Shown in pieces: positions 24,988 through 33,809 of a DNA stretch of 34,052 nt (position 1 is its first letter; the number at the start of each line of letters is the position of its first letter). This DNA comes from JAFGTE01 sp043800105 (lineage in GTDB: Bacteria > Patescibacteriota > Gracilibacteria > UM-FILTER-43-11). Under the pieces are notes generated by a model. The model saw only the letters and a program-made list of their open reading frames with translations, had not been told where the DNA came from and did not search any database. Made by a program: the position numbers and the translations under genes. The stretch covers positions 1 to 34,052 of the forward strand of contig JAZDNJ010000047.1 of NCBI GenBank assembly GCA_043800105.1, given 5' to 3'.

Positions 24988-26850
24988 ATGAAACACCTGA
25001 CTCGCAAAAGAATCGGAATCTTTGCCACTTTACTGTTTTTTCTTATATTCGCGACGGTCAAAGCCGCCACCGGTTATTCGGTAACGGAATATGAAATGGA
25101 TGTCAGTGCTTTTCCGGCCGTGAAGCTGAAGTTAAAGGTGAGCGGTGAAACCAACGGTCTGGCGGCGAGGAATATCGCCATTCAGGAACGGGGTCACGAG
25201 TTAAATGGCCCGCTCATCTGGCTGCCACCGGCTTTGCCAACGAACAAAATCGACCTCGTTATTTTGCGGGACCGTAGCGAAAATGCCGCAAGATACGAAG
25301 AAGTGATTCAGAATAAGCTTGATGAGCTGATGAATTATTTTGAAGAAAAGGGAGTGGAGGTGACAGTGCATCTGAACAATTCCGAATCGGGGACATCCCG
25401 AAAGGTTGACGGACTCAAAAGAATAAGCGATTTAGCCGCTCAAAGTACCGGAGCCGGAGCGGAAAAAATCCTTCTTATTTTAAATGCCACCCCGTTTAAT
25501 GAGGGGGGGAATGAAACGACAAATACAATCAGCGCCACTGTAGGAAAACTCGCGGAAAAAGGCTTTAAGCCTTTTGTGGTGGGCTACCCCTTCAGAAGTC
25601 TGCACTCTCCCAAGAGCGCGAAAACAAATGACAACAGCTTAAGCCATGCCATACCCGGAGGTTATCTGGGTTCCTTTTCGTCGGATCTGACAATTTTATA
25701 TGACCTTCTGCAGGGGCGTGATATCAGTCATTTTACTCTTTATTACACGTCAGATCTGATGCCATCCGAGGCCTCCGGAGCGTCCGTGAGTTTTTTTGTC
25801 TTCGGAAACGCGGCCGGTTCGTTTAATTATCCCTCCATCAGTACCGCCCAGCCTGTCATTACCCATTTAACGGGCAGCTCAGTCATGAGCGGCGAAGCCC
25901 TGCCCATTCAGGTTGAAGTAGACCCGGCCGGCAAAATGGTCAGCGAAGTGGAACTTTCGTATCGGGATAAGAATGGTGATTTTCAGACAAATCTTCTTAA
26001 AGTTGCCCGCAGTAAAAGTACGCCGGACGCCCTGATCTTCGAAGGTACAATACCGGAAGGGGATTATTCCGAAAAAGGCGTGGATTATTATGCGAAAGTC
26101 TATACTCCTTACGACGAAGTCGGTGGCGGGGGCGACATGGTAAACGTCGACGTTCAGATGATAGATGACGGCATCACGCTGACGCCGACCCTCGTCAACA
26201 AAAAAGAGGTTCTGTGGCATTGGAAGGGTAAGACCGTCGACATGGGGACCCAATTCGAAATCTGGTCCGGAGACGAGCTGATTAAAGGCGGCTTAACAGA
26301 CCGCTATTACACCATCCCCATTACCGAGTGCGATCGTTATCAGAGTGTCAGAGTGCGGGCTCTGCTCAAAAAAACCGCCGACCATCCGCGGGCGGGTGAC
26401 TGGAGCCTGTTTTCCAGGCCAGTGGAATATTATTACGGCGACGAAAGCGCTTCTCAGGACTCTTTTACAGAAGCCTTTGGCGTGGGGAAAATGGTGGAAT
26501 GTCTCAAAAAAAGCGCTTATAAAACAACTGCGGCCTTTATTGTCGGTCAGAAGGGTTACAAACCTGCCGGCAAACTGACTTTAAACAGGACGCTTTATTA
26601 CCTGACAGCCATTCTGAAGCAGACCGCGCTGAGTGAAGCCCGTTCAGATCGATACGGCCTGCTTTATCTGTTTATGGATTATATAAGTCAGGAGGATTAC
26701 GACACTTTTGACCTGAGCGGAAAGCTGATTCCGGTAAAACTGCTGTACAAAGTCATCGCCCTGGCAAATCAAACCACCGATCTGGATATCCTGTATAAAG
26801 ATTCCATGAATGAATTATCCATCCGGCTCCGGGGCAATACATCGATTTAG
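24988..26850 (+). CDS. Secreted protein with degenerate VWA-like segment; possible pilus tip protein
   Basis: 620 aa. Signal peptide 1-26 (core IGIFATLLFFLIFAT, cleavage near VKA). Residues about 88-240 read like a von Willebrand A fold: strand IDLVILRD, a MIDAS-like D95-R-S97-E-N99 where classical proteins have DxSxS, helix YEEVIQNKLDELMNYF, strand VEVTVHL, then ILLILNATPF and FKPFVVGYPF. Beta-sandwich segments follow (about 290-400), then a fibronectin-like part. It is the last gene of the pilus locus, after a PilX-like gene, which recalls the minor-pilin/PilY1 tip complex. The VWA reading is tentative, because the metal site is incomplete. Confidence 0.5.
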   Translation: MKHLTRKRIGIFATLLFFLIFATVKAATGYSVTEYEMDVSAFPAVKLKLKVSGETNGLAARNIAIQERGHELNGPLIWLPPALPTNKIDLVILRDRSENAARYEEVIQNKLDELMNYFEEKGVEVTVHLNNSESGTSRKVDGLKRISDLAAQSTGAGAEKILLILNATPFNEGGNETTNTISATVGKLAEKGFKPFVVGYPFRSLHSPKSAKTNDNSLSHAIPGGYLGSFSSDLTILYDLLQGRDISHFTLYYTSDLMPSEASGASVSFFVFGNAAGSFNYPSISTAQPVITHLTGSSVMSGEALPIQVEVDPAGKMVSEVELSYRDKNGDFQTNLLKVARSKSTPDALIFEGTIPEGDYSEKGVDYYAKVYTPYDEVGGGGDMVNVDVQMIDDGITLTPTLVNKKEVLWHWKGKTVDMGTQFEIWSGDELIKGGLTDRYYTIPITECDRYQSVRVRALLKKTADHPRAGDWSLFSRPVEYYYGDESASQDSFTEAFGVGKMVECLKKSAYKTTAAFIVGQKGYKPAGKLTLNRTLYYLTAILKQTALSEARSDRYGLLYLFMDYISQEDYDTFDLSGKLIPVKLLYKVIALANQTTDLDILYKDSMNELSIRLRGNTSI

Positions 26851-27290
26851 AAAAGTCTGTAAATAGTCGAATCACCAAAACCGCGATTTTTCAGAAAATT
26901 CACCAGTTTTTGCTTCTTTTTCCGCTCATCGGCCTCATGCAGCACCCGCTCTTTTTCCAGAACCGCTCTTTTAGCCGCTTCCAGTTCGCTCCAGCCGGCG
27001 TCCAGAAGCACCTGTTCCACAGCTTCTGAACCAAGCCCACGTTTTTTGGCTTCCATCATAAGTTTAAAGCGGCCAATAGGTTTTTGGATCATATAATGAA
27101 CGAATTCCTCAGTGAAGCGGCGGTCGTTTAAAAGCTGGACCCGTTCCATTTCATCGATCACCGTTAAAATCGTACCTCGTTCACCCGGAAACTTTTCCGT
27201 CAGTTTGCGCGTTAACTCCGCTTTACTGTGGCTTCGTGTTTCCAGTTTTTTTAAAGCGGATTCCCAGATTTGGTCGGAAGTGCTTTTCAC
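26847..27290 (-). CDS. recX: Regulatory protein RecX
   Basis: 147 aa from a GTG at 27290 (a TTG at 27326 would overlap the divergent gene). It has the three helical repeats of RecX: ALKKLETRSHSKAELTRKL, then a second repeat with LLNDRRFTEEFVHYM, and a third with AKKRGLGSEAVEQVLL. RecX binds RecA filaments and restrains recombination. No recA is nearby in this window. Its C-terminus overlaps the end of the VWA-like gene by 4 bp on the other strand. Confidence 0.85.
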   Translation of the reverse strand: MKSTSDQIWESALKKLETRSHSKAELTRKLTEKFPGERGTILTVIDEMERVQLLNDRRFTEEFVHYMIQKPIGRFKLMMEAKKRGLGSEAVEQVLLDAGWSELEAAKRAVLEKERVLHEADERKKKQKLVNFLKNRGFGDSTIYRLF

Positions 27291-27304
27291 GCTAAAATAA
27301 AAGC

Positions 27305-29344
27305 ATGACTCCGGATAAAAGTCCAAAAGAACGTGGCAGCCTGAAAATAAAACCGCTTAGCGGAAAGTTTTTTGATATTAAGCCGGCCGAATCAGGTAAC
27401 AACCCGCCAAGATTTACCAGACACGGTGATTTTTTCCGTTTTGCCATGGTGACCCTAATCGCCTTTTTGATTTTGGGATTGGGTAATGCTTATGTGCTGG
27501 GGCGCGATATGGTTTTCGAAAGTCAGGAGGCGGCCTATGAGGGCTACGGAAATATAAAAATGGGCACAGACAGCCTGCTTGCCGGGGACGCCGCCAAAGC
27601 GAAGGAATATTTTTCAAAAGCGGAATCCTCGTTTTACGAACTCAGTCAGACCGCTGAGCCTTTAACGTCGCAAAAAAATCACCTTCTGGCCGAAAGCCTT
27701 TATCTGGACACCGCGGACAAACTGATTGAGGGCGCGCTGGAAGTGACTCAAATAGGACAACAGCTGGCCGACCTGATACAGAGTTTTTCCGGGCTTCCGC
27801 AGGCGGTTTTTTCGGTCGCCGGCGGTGAGGACGGGGGACTCATTGAAGCACTGCAGGCGCGCAAAACGTCCTCCGACAAAATCCTGGCCCTGGCAGCTTC
27901 GCTCCAGCGGAAAATGACTACGCTGAATGACCGCGTGTTGCCGGATGAGCTGAAAGATAAAATTATTTCCGCACGCAGTCAGGTCGCTCAGCTGATAGCC
28001 GGGCTCCTGGAAGTGGATAACAATTTTGATGTCATTCTGCGCCTCTTGGGCGACAAAATGCCACATCGTTACCTGATTTTACTGCAAAATAATCATGAAC
28101 TCCGTGCCACAGGAGGTTTTATCGGCAGTTACCTTTTAGTGGACATCAATGACGGAAAAATCAGCAAAATGGAAGCGAAAGATATCTACGAAACCGATGG
28201 TCAGCTGCAGGATGTTGTAAGTCCGCCGCCGGGAATAGACCGGGTTGCTGGCCGGCTTTACATGCGCGATGCCAATTACAGTCCCGACTTCCCGACAAGC
28301 GCCCAAAGCATCATGTGGTTTCTGGAGCATAGCAGAGGTCCATCCGTCGATACCGTTATTGCCATAGATCAGAGCGTGGTCGAAGACCTGCTTAAGCTGA
28401 CCGGTCCGCTGGTGCTTCCTGACTTTCCTTTTCAGGTAAAGGCCGGTAACTTCAGCGACATTGTTTCATTTTATACCGAGGCCAAACTAAGCGATTCGGT
28501 CACCCCCAAACAACTCCTTTTTGATCTGATCCCGGTCTTTCAGGGGAAATTCGCGAACCTGAAAGAGACGGAAGAATTATTGGATGTTGGTATAGGATTG
28601 GTCAAAAAAGGGCATATTCAGGCTTATTCCGCTGATCCGAAGGTACAGGATCTGATCGTCCGCGCCGGGATGGACGGCGGCATGACAGAGTCTGAAGCGA
28701 AAACTGATTACCTTTCCGTCATCACCACATCAGTTGGCGGAAACAAGAGCGATCAGTATATCAAAACCAACCTCCGTCATCGCAGTGTGGTCGGTAAAAA
28801 GGGGCAAATTGAGGATGAGCTGACCATCAAAAAAACCCACACATTTTCTGAATCAGATAAAACAAAGATTCAGAATCTTATTGATCGCTACGGCACCGGG
28901 AAACTCAGTGAAGAATCACTGTTTTTTATTCTGGGGGAAGGGCCGAATATAGATTACATGCGGGTTTATGTGCCCAAAGGCAGTCAGCTCCAGGACGCCT
29001 CAGGAATCGCCCTTTCCGCTATCGGAGTTTCCGAAGATATTGGTTATACCGTTTTCGCTTTCACTTACGGCCCGATAAAGGCAGGAGATTCACAGGAAAT
29101 CACACTTCGTTACACGCTCCCTTTCAGACTTTCGTCTTCACTATTTGAAAGCTACCGATTTATTGCCCGGCACCAGGCCGGCGCCGAAAATATGGCTCTG
29201 AAAAAAGAAATCGTAATGACAGGCTCACCACAGACAGGCGGAAGCTACCAGGCCACGGATAATGCATTCACGTCAGCACCTATTCTTGAAACCGAATTTG
29301 ACAGCGATCAGATATTTATGTCATCCATCAGCGCCGGACTGTGA
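27305..29344 (+). CDS. DUF4012 membrane-anchored surface protein
   Basis: 679 aa. A cytoplasmic N-terminus (about 43 aa), one membrane helix (44-66), a helical repeat-like part (about 75-240) and the DUF4012 core starting near 254, recognisable from YLILLQNNHELRATGGFIGS. The family is found in cell-surface proteins of many monoderm bacteria; its activity is unknown to me. It starts 14 bp from recX in the opposite direction, so a compact divergent promoter would have to lie here or in the recX coding region. Its stop is 2 bp from the convergent nth stop. Confidence 0.85.
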   Translation: MTPDKSPKERGSLKIKPLSGKFFDIKPAESGNNPPRFTRHGDFFRFAMVTLIAFLILGLGNAYVLGRDMVFESQEAAYEGYGNIKMGTDSLLAGDAAKAKEYFSKAESSFYELSQTAEPLTSQKNHLLAESLYLDTADKLIEGALEVTQIGQQLADLIQSFSGLPQAVFSVAGGEDGGLIEALQARKTSSDKILALAASLQRKMTTLNDRVLPDELKDKIISARSQVAQLIAGLLEVDNNFDVILRLLGDKMPHRYLILLQNNHELRATGGFIGSYLLVDINDGKISKMEAKDIYETDGQLQDVVSPPPGIDRVAGRLYMRDANYSPDFPTSAQSIMWFLEHSRGPSVDTVIAIDQSVVEDLLKLTGPLVLPDFPFQVKAGNFSDIVSFYTEAKLSDSVTPKQLLFDLIPVFQGKFANLKETEELLDVGIGLVKKGHIQAYSADPKVQDLIVRAGMDGGMTESEAKTDYLSVITTSVGGNKSDQYIKTNLRHRSVVGKKGQIEDELTIKKTHTFSESDKTKIQNLIDRYGTGKLSEESLFFILGEGPNIDYMRVYVPKGSQLQDASGIALSAIGVSEDIGYTVFAFTYGPIKAGDSQEITLRYTLPFRLSSSLFESYRFIARHQAGAENMALKKEIVMTGSPQTGGSYQATDNAFTSAPILETEFDSDQIFMSSISAGL

Positions 29345-29346
29345 AA

Positions 29347-29970
29347 TTATCCGTATTTAGCGCAAATCGGACAGGCGTCCTTTTTGTGTCGCAGGGCGGG
29401 ACAATGCTCTCTGCCAAAAAAAATCATCTGCAGATGAAGTTTTCGCCAGCGCTCTTTGGGGAATATTTTTTTCAAATCCCGTTCCGTTTGTGTCACAGAC
29501 CTTCCATTGCTCAGTCCCCAACGATGAGCCAGCCGATGAATATGGGTATCCACCGGAAAAGCGGGCTGATAGAAGGCCTGCGCCATAATAACCGAAGCCG
29601 TTTTATGGCCAACGCCCGGTAAACTTTCCAAGTCTTTAAAATTGTCGGGCACCTTACCGCCGAACTCTTCCGCCAGCTTTCGGCTGAGTGCCTGAATGTT
29701 CCTGGCTTTGGCAGGGGACAGGCCTATCGGCTTAATAATCTCCCGAATCTTTTCCACCGGCAGCTTCATCATTTTTTTCGGCGTGTCAGCCAGTTTAAAA
29801 AGCGCTGGCGTGAACTTATTCACCACCTTATCTGTCGCTCGTGCCGAAAGCAGTACCGCCACCAGAAAAGTGAAATGATTGTTTTTCTTATGTTTCAAAG
29901 GAATCGGCGCTTTTGGATAAAGCCGGTCCAATATTTCCATGATTTTTACAACCTTTTCTCGTTTGGTCAT
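29347..29970 (-). CDS. nth: Endonuclease III-like DNA glycosylase
   Basis: 207 aa. The helix-hairpin-helix LPGVGHKTA carries the catalytic lysine (K123) and VDTHIHR the catalytic aspartate (D141), so it should excise oxidised pyrimidines with AP-lyase activity. The 4Fe-4S loop at the C-terminus is abnormal: cysteines occur at 190, 200 and 203, whereas the usual spacing is C-x6-C-x2-C-x5-C. The fourth cysteine is missing because the protein stops four residues after C203. The cluster is probably absent or altered. Confidence 0.9.
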   Translation of the reverse strand: MTKREKVVKIMEILDRLYPKAPIPLKHKKNNHFTFLVAVLLSARATDKVVNKFTPALFKLADTPKKMMKLPVEKIREIIKPIGLSPAKARNIQALSRKLAEEFGGKVPDNFKDLESLPGVGHKTASVIMAQAFYQPAFPVDTHIHRLAHRWGLSNGRSVTQTERDLKKIFPKERWRKLHLQMIFFGREHCPALRHKKDACPICAKYG

Positions 29971-29999
29971 TATGGCTAAGGGGTCTCTTTTTGGTCGCT

Positions 30000-30030
30000 A
30001 TACAAATTGATGTCACTGAGACATGTATTT
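30000..30030. repeat. 31-bp direct repeat, copy 1
   Basis: Identical over 31 bp to 30085-30115; the copies are 85 bp apart (54 bp between). Inside is ATGTC-ACTGA-GACAT, a 5-bp inverted repeat. It lies in the short gap between nth and aroE. Confidence 0.9.
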
Positions 30031-30084
30031 TCACTAATAAAATTTCTATTTTGGCTTATTTAAGCTATTTTCATTTCTTTGATG

Positions 30085-30119
30085 ATACAAATTGATGTCA
30101 CTGAGACATGTATTTGTAT
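30085..30119. repeat. 31-bp direct repeat, copy 2, forming a larger inverted repeat
   Basis: The second copy (30085-30115) continues as an imperfect palindrome: arms ATACAAAT (30085-30092) and ATTTGTAT (30112-30119) enclose ATGTC/GACAT, with a 2-nt mismatch each side. It could be an RNA hairpin, a protein-binding site, or the ends of a lost small mobile element. Confidence 0.85.
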
Positions 30120-30135
30120 AATGCGTCTGGGTAGA

Positions 30136-30960
30136 CTATGCCCCCCCAATCTTCAATTCCTCATAAAGCGCCCTTTCCATCACTTCAAAGGGAGCTGGTT
30201 TATCAAGCCAAATCTCAAACTGTCCCGCCGCCTGATGCAGAAGCATGCGTTCGCCGCTGATTGTTTCTGCCCCGGCCTTCCTGGCTTCTTTTAGCAGCTG
30301 CGTATCACGCGGATGAGTGACAATGTCCATGACCACAGAACCCTTTTTGATCTGGTCAGCTTTCAGCAGGCTTTCTTCTGTGTTCTGGAACATGCCCACG
30401 GGCGTGGCATTCACAATAATGTCAAAACCGGCTTCCTTAATCTTACGGAAATCAATTACTTCTGCATCAAACCATTTGGCAAGCGTTTTGGCCTTATCGG
30501 GAGTGCGGTTAAACACAAAAACTTCGGCTCCGAATTCCCGTAAAGCGTAAATAATGGCCCGCGCAGCACCTCCGGCACCGAGTACCAGTGCCTTTTTCCC
30601 TTTAATTTTCGCCTTTTCCTGAAGCGCTTTAATAGCTCCGGTTACATCCGTGTTATAGCCGTTCAGATTGAAATCTTCGTTTTTCACCGTGTTCACAGAA
30701 GAGACTTCTTTCGCCAGCACATCCAGATTATCCATGTAGTCCATAATGGCTTCCTTGTAGGGCATGGTTACACTAAAGCCGGAAATGCCTTTAAGATCGG
30801 TTTCATAGCAAAAATTAGCCAGGTCTTCCGGATTTACCGGGTCAATATCAAAATACCTGTACTCGGCATCAATGCCTTCCGCCTTAAAAGCCGCGTTATG
30901 CATAACAGGACTTAATGAGTGTTCGACCGGATGCCCCACAATTCCATAGATTTTTTTCAT
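30136..30960 (-). CDS. aroE: Shikimate dehydrogenase
   Basis: 274 aa NADP-dependent enzyme reducing 3-dehydroshikimate in aromatic amino-acid synthesis. Shikimate-binding SLSP (15-18), catalytic K69 (in VTMPYK) and D105 (in NTDVTG), N90, and the nucleotide motif GAGGAA (128-133) are all present. The ATG at 30960 overlaps the hisS stop (ATGA), indicating translational coupling. No other shikimate-pathway gene is in the window. Confidence 0.95.
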   Translation of the reverse strand: MKKIYGIVGHPVEHSLSPVMHNAAFKAEGIDAEYRYFDIDPVNPEDLANFCYETDLKGISGFSVTMPYKEAIMDYMDNLDVLAKEVSSVNTVKNEDFNLNGYNTDVTGAIKALQEKAKIKGKKALVLGAGGAARAIIYALREFGAEVFVFNRTPDKAKTLAKWFDAEVIDFRKIKEAGFDIIVNATPVGMFQNTEESLLKADQIKKGSVVMDIVTHPRDTQLLKEARKAGAETISGERMLLHQAAGQFEIWLDKPAPFEVMERALYEELKIGGA

Positions 30961-32267
30961 TCTTCCCACAATTTCTTACTGGACAGCTTCTTTTCGCCGA
31001 GCAGGGTTTTCATCTTTTCAACAACACCTTCATATGGAATAATTTCCTGACTGCCCTTTTCCATGTTACGCAGAATAATAGTTCCTTCCTGCACTTCTAT
31101 CTGCCCAAGAATCAAACTATATTTGGCATTTAGCTTATCGGCCAGTCCCATCTGCCCCTTCATCGAAGACTTCCCGATGGCGCCAACTGTGTTTATACCA
31201 AGATCCCTGAGTTCGTTGATCAAAGACAATGACTTCTTTTTGGCTACCAGTCCCAGTTGTGCCACAAAAACCTCTACCTTGTCTTTGTTGGGCGGCCGGA
31301 TGCCGGTCTCTTTCATGTATTCCACAATACGCTCCATACCGGCCGCGTAGCCGATAGCCGGTGTGCTTTCACCACCCATTAGCTCAACCAGGCCGTCGTA
31401 GCGTCCGCCGCCGCCGGTGGCGTTCTGTGAGCCCTCTTTCTTGCTCCAGAATTCAAAAACGGTATGAGTATAATAGTCCAGTCCGCGAACCAGCGTGTGG
31501 TTGAGTTCATATTTCACCCCCAGTTCATCCAGATATTCTTGCAGAAGTCTGAAATGTTCTTTGCTTTCCTCGCTCAGTACGCTTTCCAGTTTGGGAGCCA
31601 TGGAAGCCAGAATCTGGCAATCCTCCTCCTTGCAGTCCAGCAGGCGCATTGGATTTTCGTGCATGCGGCGCTTGCAGTCCTCGCACAAACTGCGTTCCTT
31701 GCCGGTATAGTAGTTCACCAGATCTTCGCGGAACTGTTTTCGGTCCTCACTGCTGCCAATGGTGTTCAGCTGAAGGGTAAGGCGGTCCGCTATACCAAGA
31801 TCATAATTGATGCGATGGGAAATATAGATCACCTGCGCGTCGATGGCCGGATCAGCCTCGCCCAGCACTTCAAAACCGAACTGATAAAACTGCCTGTAAC
31901 GTCCTTTTTGAGGGCGATTGTAACGGAAATGAGGCTCAATGTAATAAAACTCCACAGGTTTCGGCAGATTAGAAAGGCCGTGTTCCAGATAAGCCCGAAC
32001 CACTCCGGCTGTTCCCTCCGGCTTAAGGGCGAATTTTTTTCCGCTTTTACTTTCAAACATAAACATCTCCTTTTCCACAATGTCCGAAGTTTCACCGATA
32101 CTCCTTTTAAAAACCTCCACATCTTCAAACATGGGAGTAGAAATACGGCGAAAACCTGCCCGCCGGCAATGATGCCTAACAACTTTTTTTATAAAGGAAA
32201 AATAAAGGTGATCATCCGGCAGAATATCGTGAACACCTTTTGGTGATTGGTATCTTGGCTGGGACAT
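30957..32267 (-). CDS. hisS: Histidyl-tRNA synthetase
   Basis: 436 aa class II synthetase. Motif 2 (FRYNRPQKGRYRQFYQFG), the histidine-binding LVRGLDYYTHTVFEF and GGGGRYDGL, and motif 3 (AIGYAAGMERI) are intact; a C-terminal anticodon-binding domain covers about the last 95 residues. A cysteine-containing segment (LCEDCKRRMHENPMRLLDCK) is normal for this family branch. It has its own promoter and is coupled to aroE. Confidence 0.96.
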   Translation of the reverse strand: MSQPRYQSPKGVHDILPDDHLYFSFIKKVVRHHCRRAGFRRISTPMFEDVEVFKRSIGETSDIVEKEMFMFESKSGKKFALKPEGTAGVVRAYLEHGLSNLPKPVEFYYIEPHFRYNRPQKGRYRQFYQFGFEVLGEADPAIDAQVIYISHRINYDLGIADRLTLQLNTIGSSEDRKQFREDLVNYYTGKERSLCEDCKRRMHENPMRLLDCKEEDCQILASMAPKLESVLSEESKEHFRLLQEYLDELGVKYELNHTLVRGLDYYTHTVFEFWSKKEGSQNATGGGGRYDGLVELMGGESTPAIGYAAGMERIVEYMKETGIRPPNKDKVEVFVAQLGLVAKKKSLSLINELRDLGINTVGAIGKSSMKGQMGLADKLNAKYSLILGQIEVQEGTIILRNMEKGSQEIIPYEGVVEKMKTLLGEKKLSSKKLWEE

Positions 32268-32293
32268 AGAAAAATATAAGAAGGACTTAAATC

Positions 32294-32321
32294 ATCTTAC
32301 CACAAAATTTTTCTGACGCAA
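32294..32321 (-). promoter_or_regulatory. Predicted hisS-aroE promoter
   Basis: Minus strand -35 TTGCGT (32321-32316), 16-bp spacer, -10 TAAGAT (32299-32294), about 25 nt upstream of the hisS ATG. Confidence 0.55.
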
Positions 32322-32329
32322 AGATCTGT

Positions 32330-32357
32330 TTACTCACTTCAGCTTACTCACTTCAGC
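32330..32357. repeat. 14-bp tandem duplication at the end of the peptide-binding protein gene
   Basis: TTACTCACTTCAGC occurs twice back to back (32330-32343 and 32344-32357). Because 14 is not a multiple of three, the second copy shifts the frame and supplies the present stop codon. Confidence 0.9.
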
Positions 32358-33776
32358 GGCCAGGACCTGTCCGTCCAGGCGGGGTTTCCATTGAATTCCC
32401 TGCTTAATGCCGTAAAGCCGTGAAGTTTCAAAAAGGGGAATACCTATCAAATCTTTATCCGTTTTGTCGCCGATCTCCTGTAAGAGTGCAAGCCTCTTTT
32501 GGGGGTCCATTTCGGCGCGGCTTTTAAAAATAAGAGCGTCTGCTTCGGGATTTTTATAGCGGCCGTTATTCAGGGGACCCAATGAATATATAAAAGATTC
32601 AAAAAAACCGCCGGCATCCCCGTCTTCAGCCTGCCAGCCGATTAAGAACAACTGCGATTCATTACGACCGATTTTAGCCAGCAAGTCGTTCGGTTCGACC
32701 GCATTTGCTTTTACCGAAAAGCCGGCCTTCCGCAACTGGCTTACCAGATACTCGCTCAGGGTCTGATAAGTGCTCAGGTAATCAAAATTCAGCCTTTCCA
32801 GCCGTTTGCCGAACAAATCACTCGCTTCCTTTTTCGGATCGTACAAATAGACTGGAATATGCTGGTTGTAACCGAATACGCCCGGCGCGATAAACTGGTT
32901 ACTTCGCCGCACAAACTTATTCCCGATAGCTTCAATGCGCTCAGGGTCAATAAGACTTCGGACAGCCTCCCGGATATCCCGATCCTTAAAGAGCGGATCA
33001 TCCAGATTAAACATCAGAAAATTCACTTCCAGTCCGTATTGGCTGATTACCTGAGCCGGCGGAAGTTCAAGCGCCTGCTCCGCTCCAAGCCCAACCAGAA
33101 TATCAATATCACCATTTTCAAACATCCTGTTGCGCTCAGTCCTGTTGCTTACCACTTCATACCGCGCTTTTTGAAATTCCGGTTTTTGCCCCCAGTAGTC
33201 GGGAAATGCCTTTAAAGACAAATGATCCCCCGGGACCCATTCGTCCAGCTCATAGGGGCCGGTGCCTATATTATCTTCTTTAGAAATGAACACTTTAGTC
33301 AGTTTGCTCAGAAGAAGCGGATCGGGAGAGTGAGTGGTGATGATAACGCGGTGGCCATCCATAACGGTAATATCCTGTATGGAATTGATATAGGCGACAA
33401 TCTGCACGTTGGTGGAACTTTTGGCTTTTTCAAAAGTTTCCACAACATCATAAGCGTCAAAAGGACTGCCGTCATGAAACAGCACTCCCTCCCTTAGCCG
33501 GAACTCCCAGCTGGTCTGGGTCAGGCTTCCCCAGCTGACCGCCAGCGCCGGTATGATTTTCAGGTTACTGTCAAAGGCCACAAGTCCTTCATAAATATTC
33601 TGAATACGCGTGGCATTATTCAGATCCAGGTTGTAAGGAGAAATATCCGTCGCCGCGGTATTCATTACAATTATCAGAGCGTCTTTTTCCACGATCGGGA
33701 AAATGGCATCCCGAAAATAAAACAGCCCCGCGCCCAGGATGGTAAAAATAACGATAACAAATACTATCTTTTTCAT
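32334..33776 (-). CDS. Extracellular peptide-binding protein (SBP family 5)
   Basis: 480 aa, similar in plan to OppA/DppA-type binding proteins: IVEKDALIIVMNTAATDISP start, NIYEGLVAFD, FRLREGVLFHDGSPFDAYDVV (key residues LREGV, FHDG, DVV), and GTGPYELDEW. The N-terminus is a hydrophobic anchor (MKKIVFVIVIFTILGAGLFY) without a lipobox cysteine, so it may stay membrane-anchored rather than being a lipoprotein. No permease or ATPase genes adjoin it. A start at 33842 would extend it by 22 residues but is upstream of the promoter. The last residues were set by a 14-bp tandem duplication. Confidence 0.88.
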   Translation of the reverse strand: MKKIVFVIVIFTILGAGLFYFRDAIFPIVEKDALIIVMNTAATDISPYNLDLNNATRIQNIYEGLVAFDSNLKIIPALAVSWGSLTQTSWEFRLREGVLFHDGSPFDAYDVVETFEKAKSSTNVQIVAYINSIQDITVMDGHRVIITTHSPDPLLLSKLTKVFISKEDNIGTGPYELDEWVPGDHLSLKAFPDYWGQKPEFQKARYEVVSNRTERNRMFENGDIDILVGLGAEQALELPPAQVISQYGLEVNFLMFNLDDPLFKDRDIREAVRSLIDPERIEAIGNKFVRRSNQFIAPGVFGYNQHIPVYLYDPKKEASDLFGKRLERLNFDYLSTYQTLSEYLVSQLRKAGFSVKANAVEPNDLLAKIGRNESQLFLIGWQAEDGDAGGFFESFIYSLGPLNNGRYKNPEADALIFKSRAEMDPQKRLALLQEIGDKTDKDLIGIPLFETSRLYGIKQGIQWKPRLDGQVLAAEVSKLK

Positions 33777-33790
33777 CTTTCTTTTTGGAA

Positions 33791-33803
33791 CGGAATTATT
33801 CCG
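33791..33803. promoter_or_regulatory. Palindrome at the start of the peptide-binding protein transcript
   Basis: CGGAATTATTCCG has 6-bp arms around one central base, at the predicted transcription start of the gene starting at 33776. It could be an operator or a small leader hairpin. Confidence 0.4.
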
Positions 33804-33809
33804 TGAATC

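Noticed and set aside
30000..30119. Two 31-bp repeats as a minimal CRISPR array
   Set aside because: Only two repeats with a 54-bp spacer, no cas genes nearby, and the dyad symmetry extends beyond the repeat; a mobile or regulatory repeat fits better.
31464..32246. 260-aa open frame on the plus strand inside hisS
   Set aside because: Antisense shadow of hisS, whose motifs are complete.
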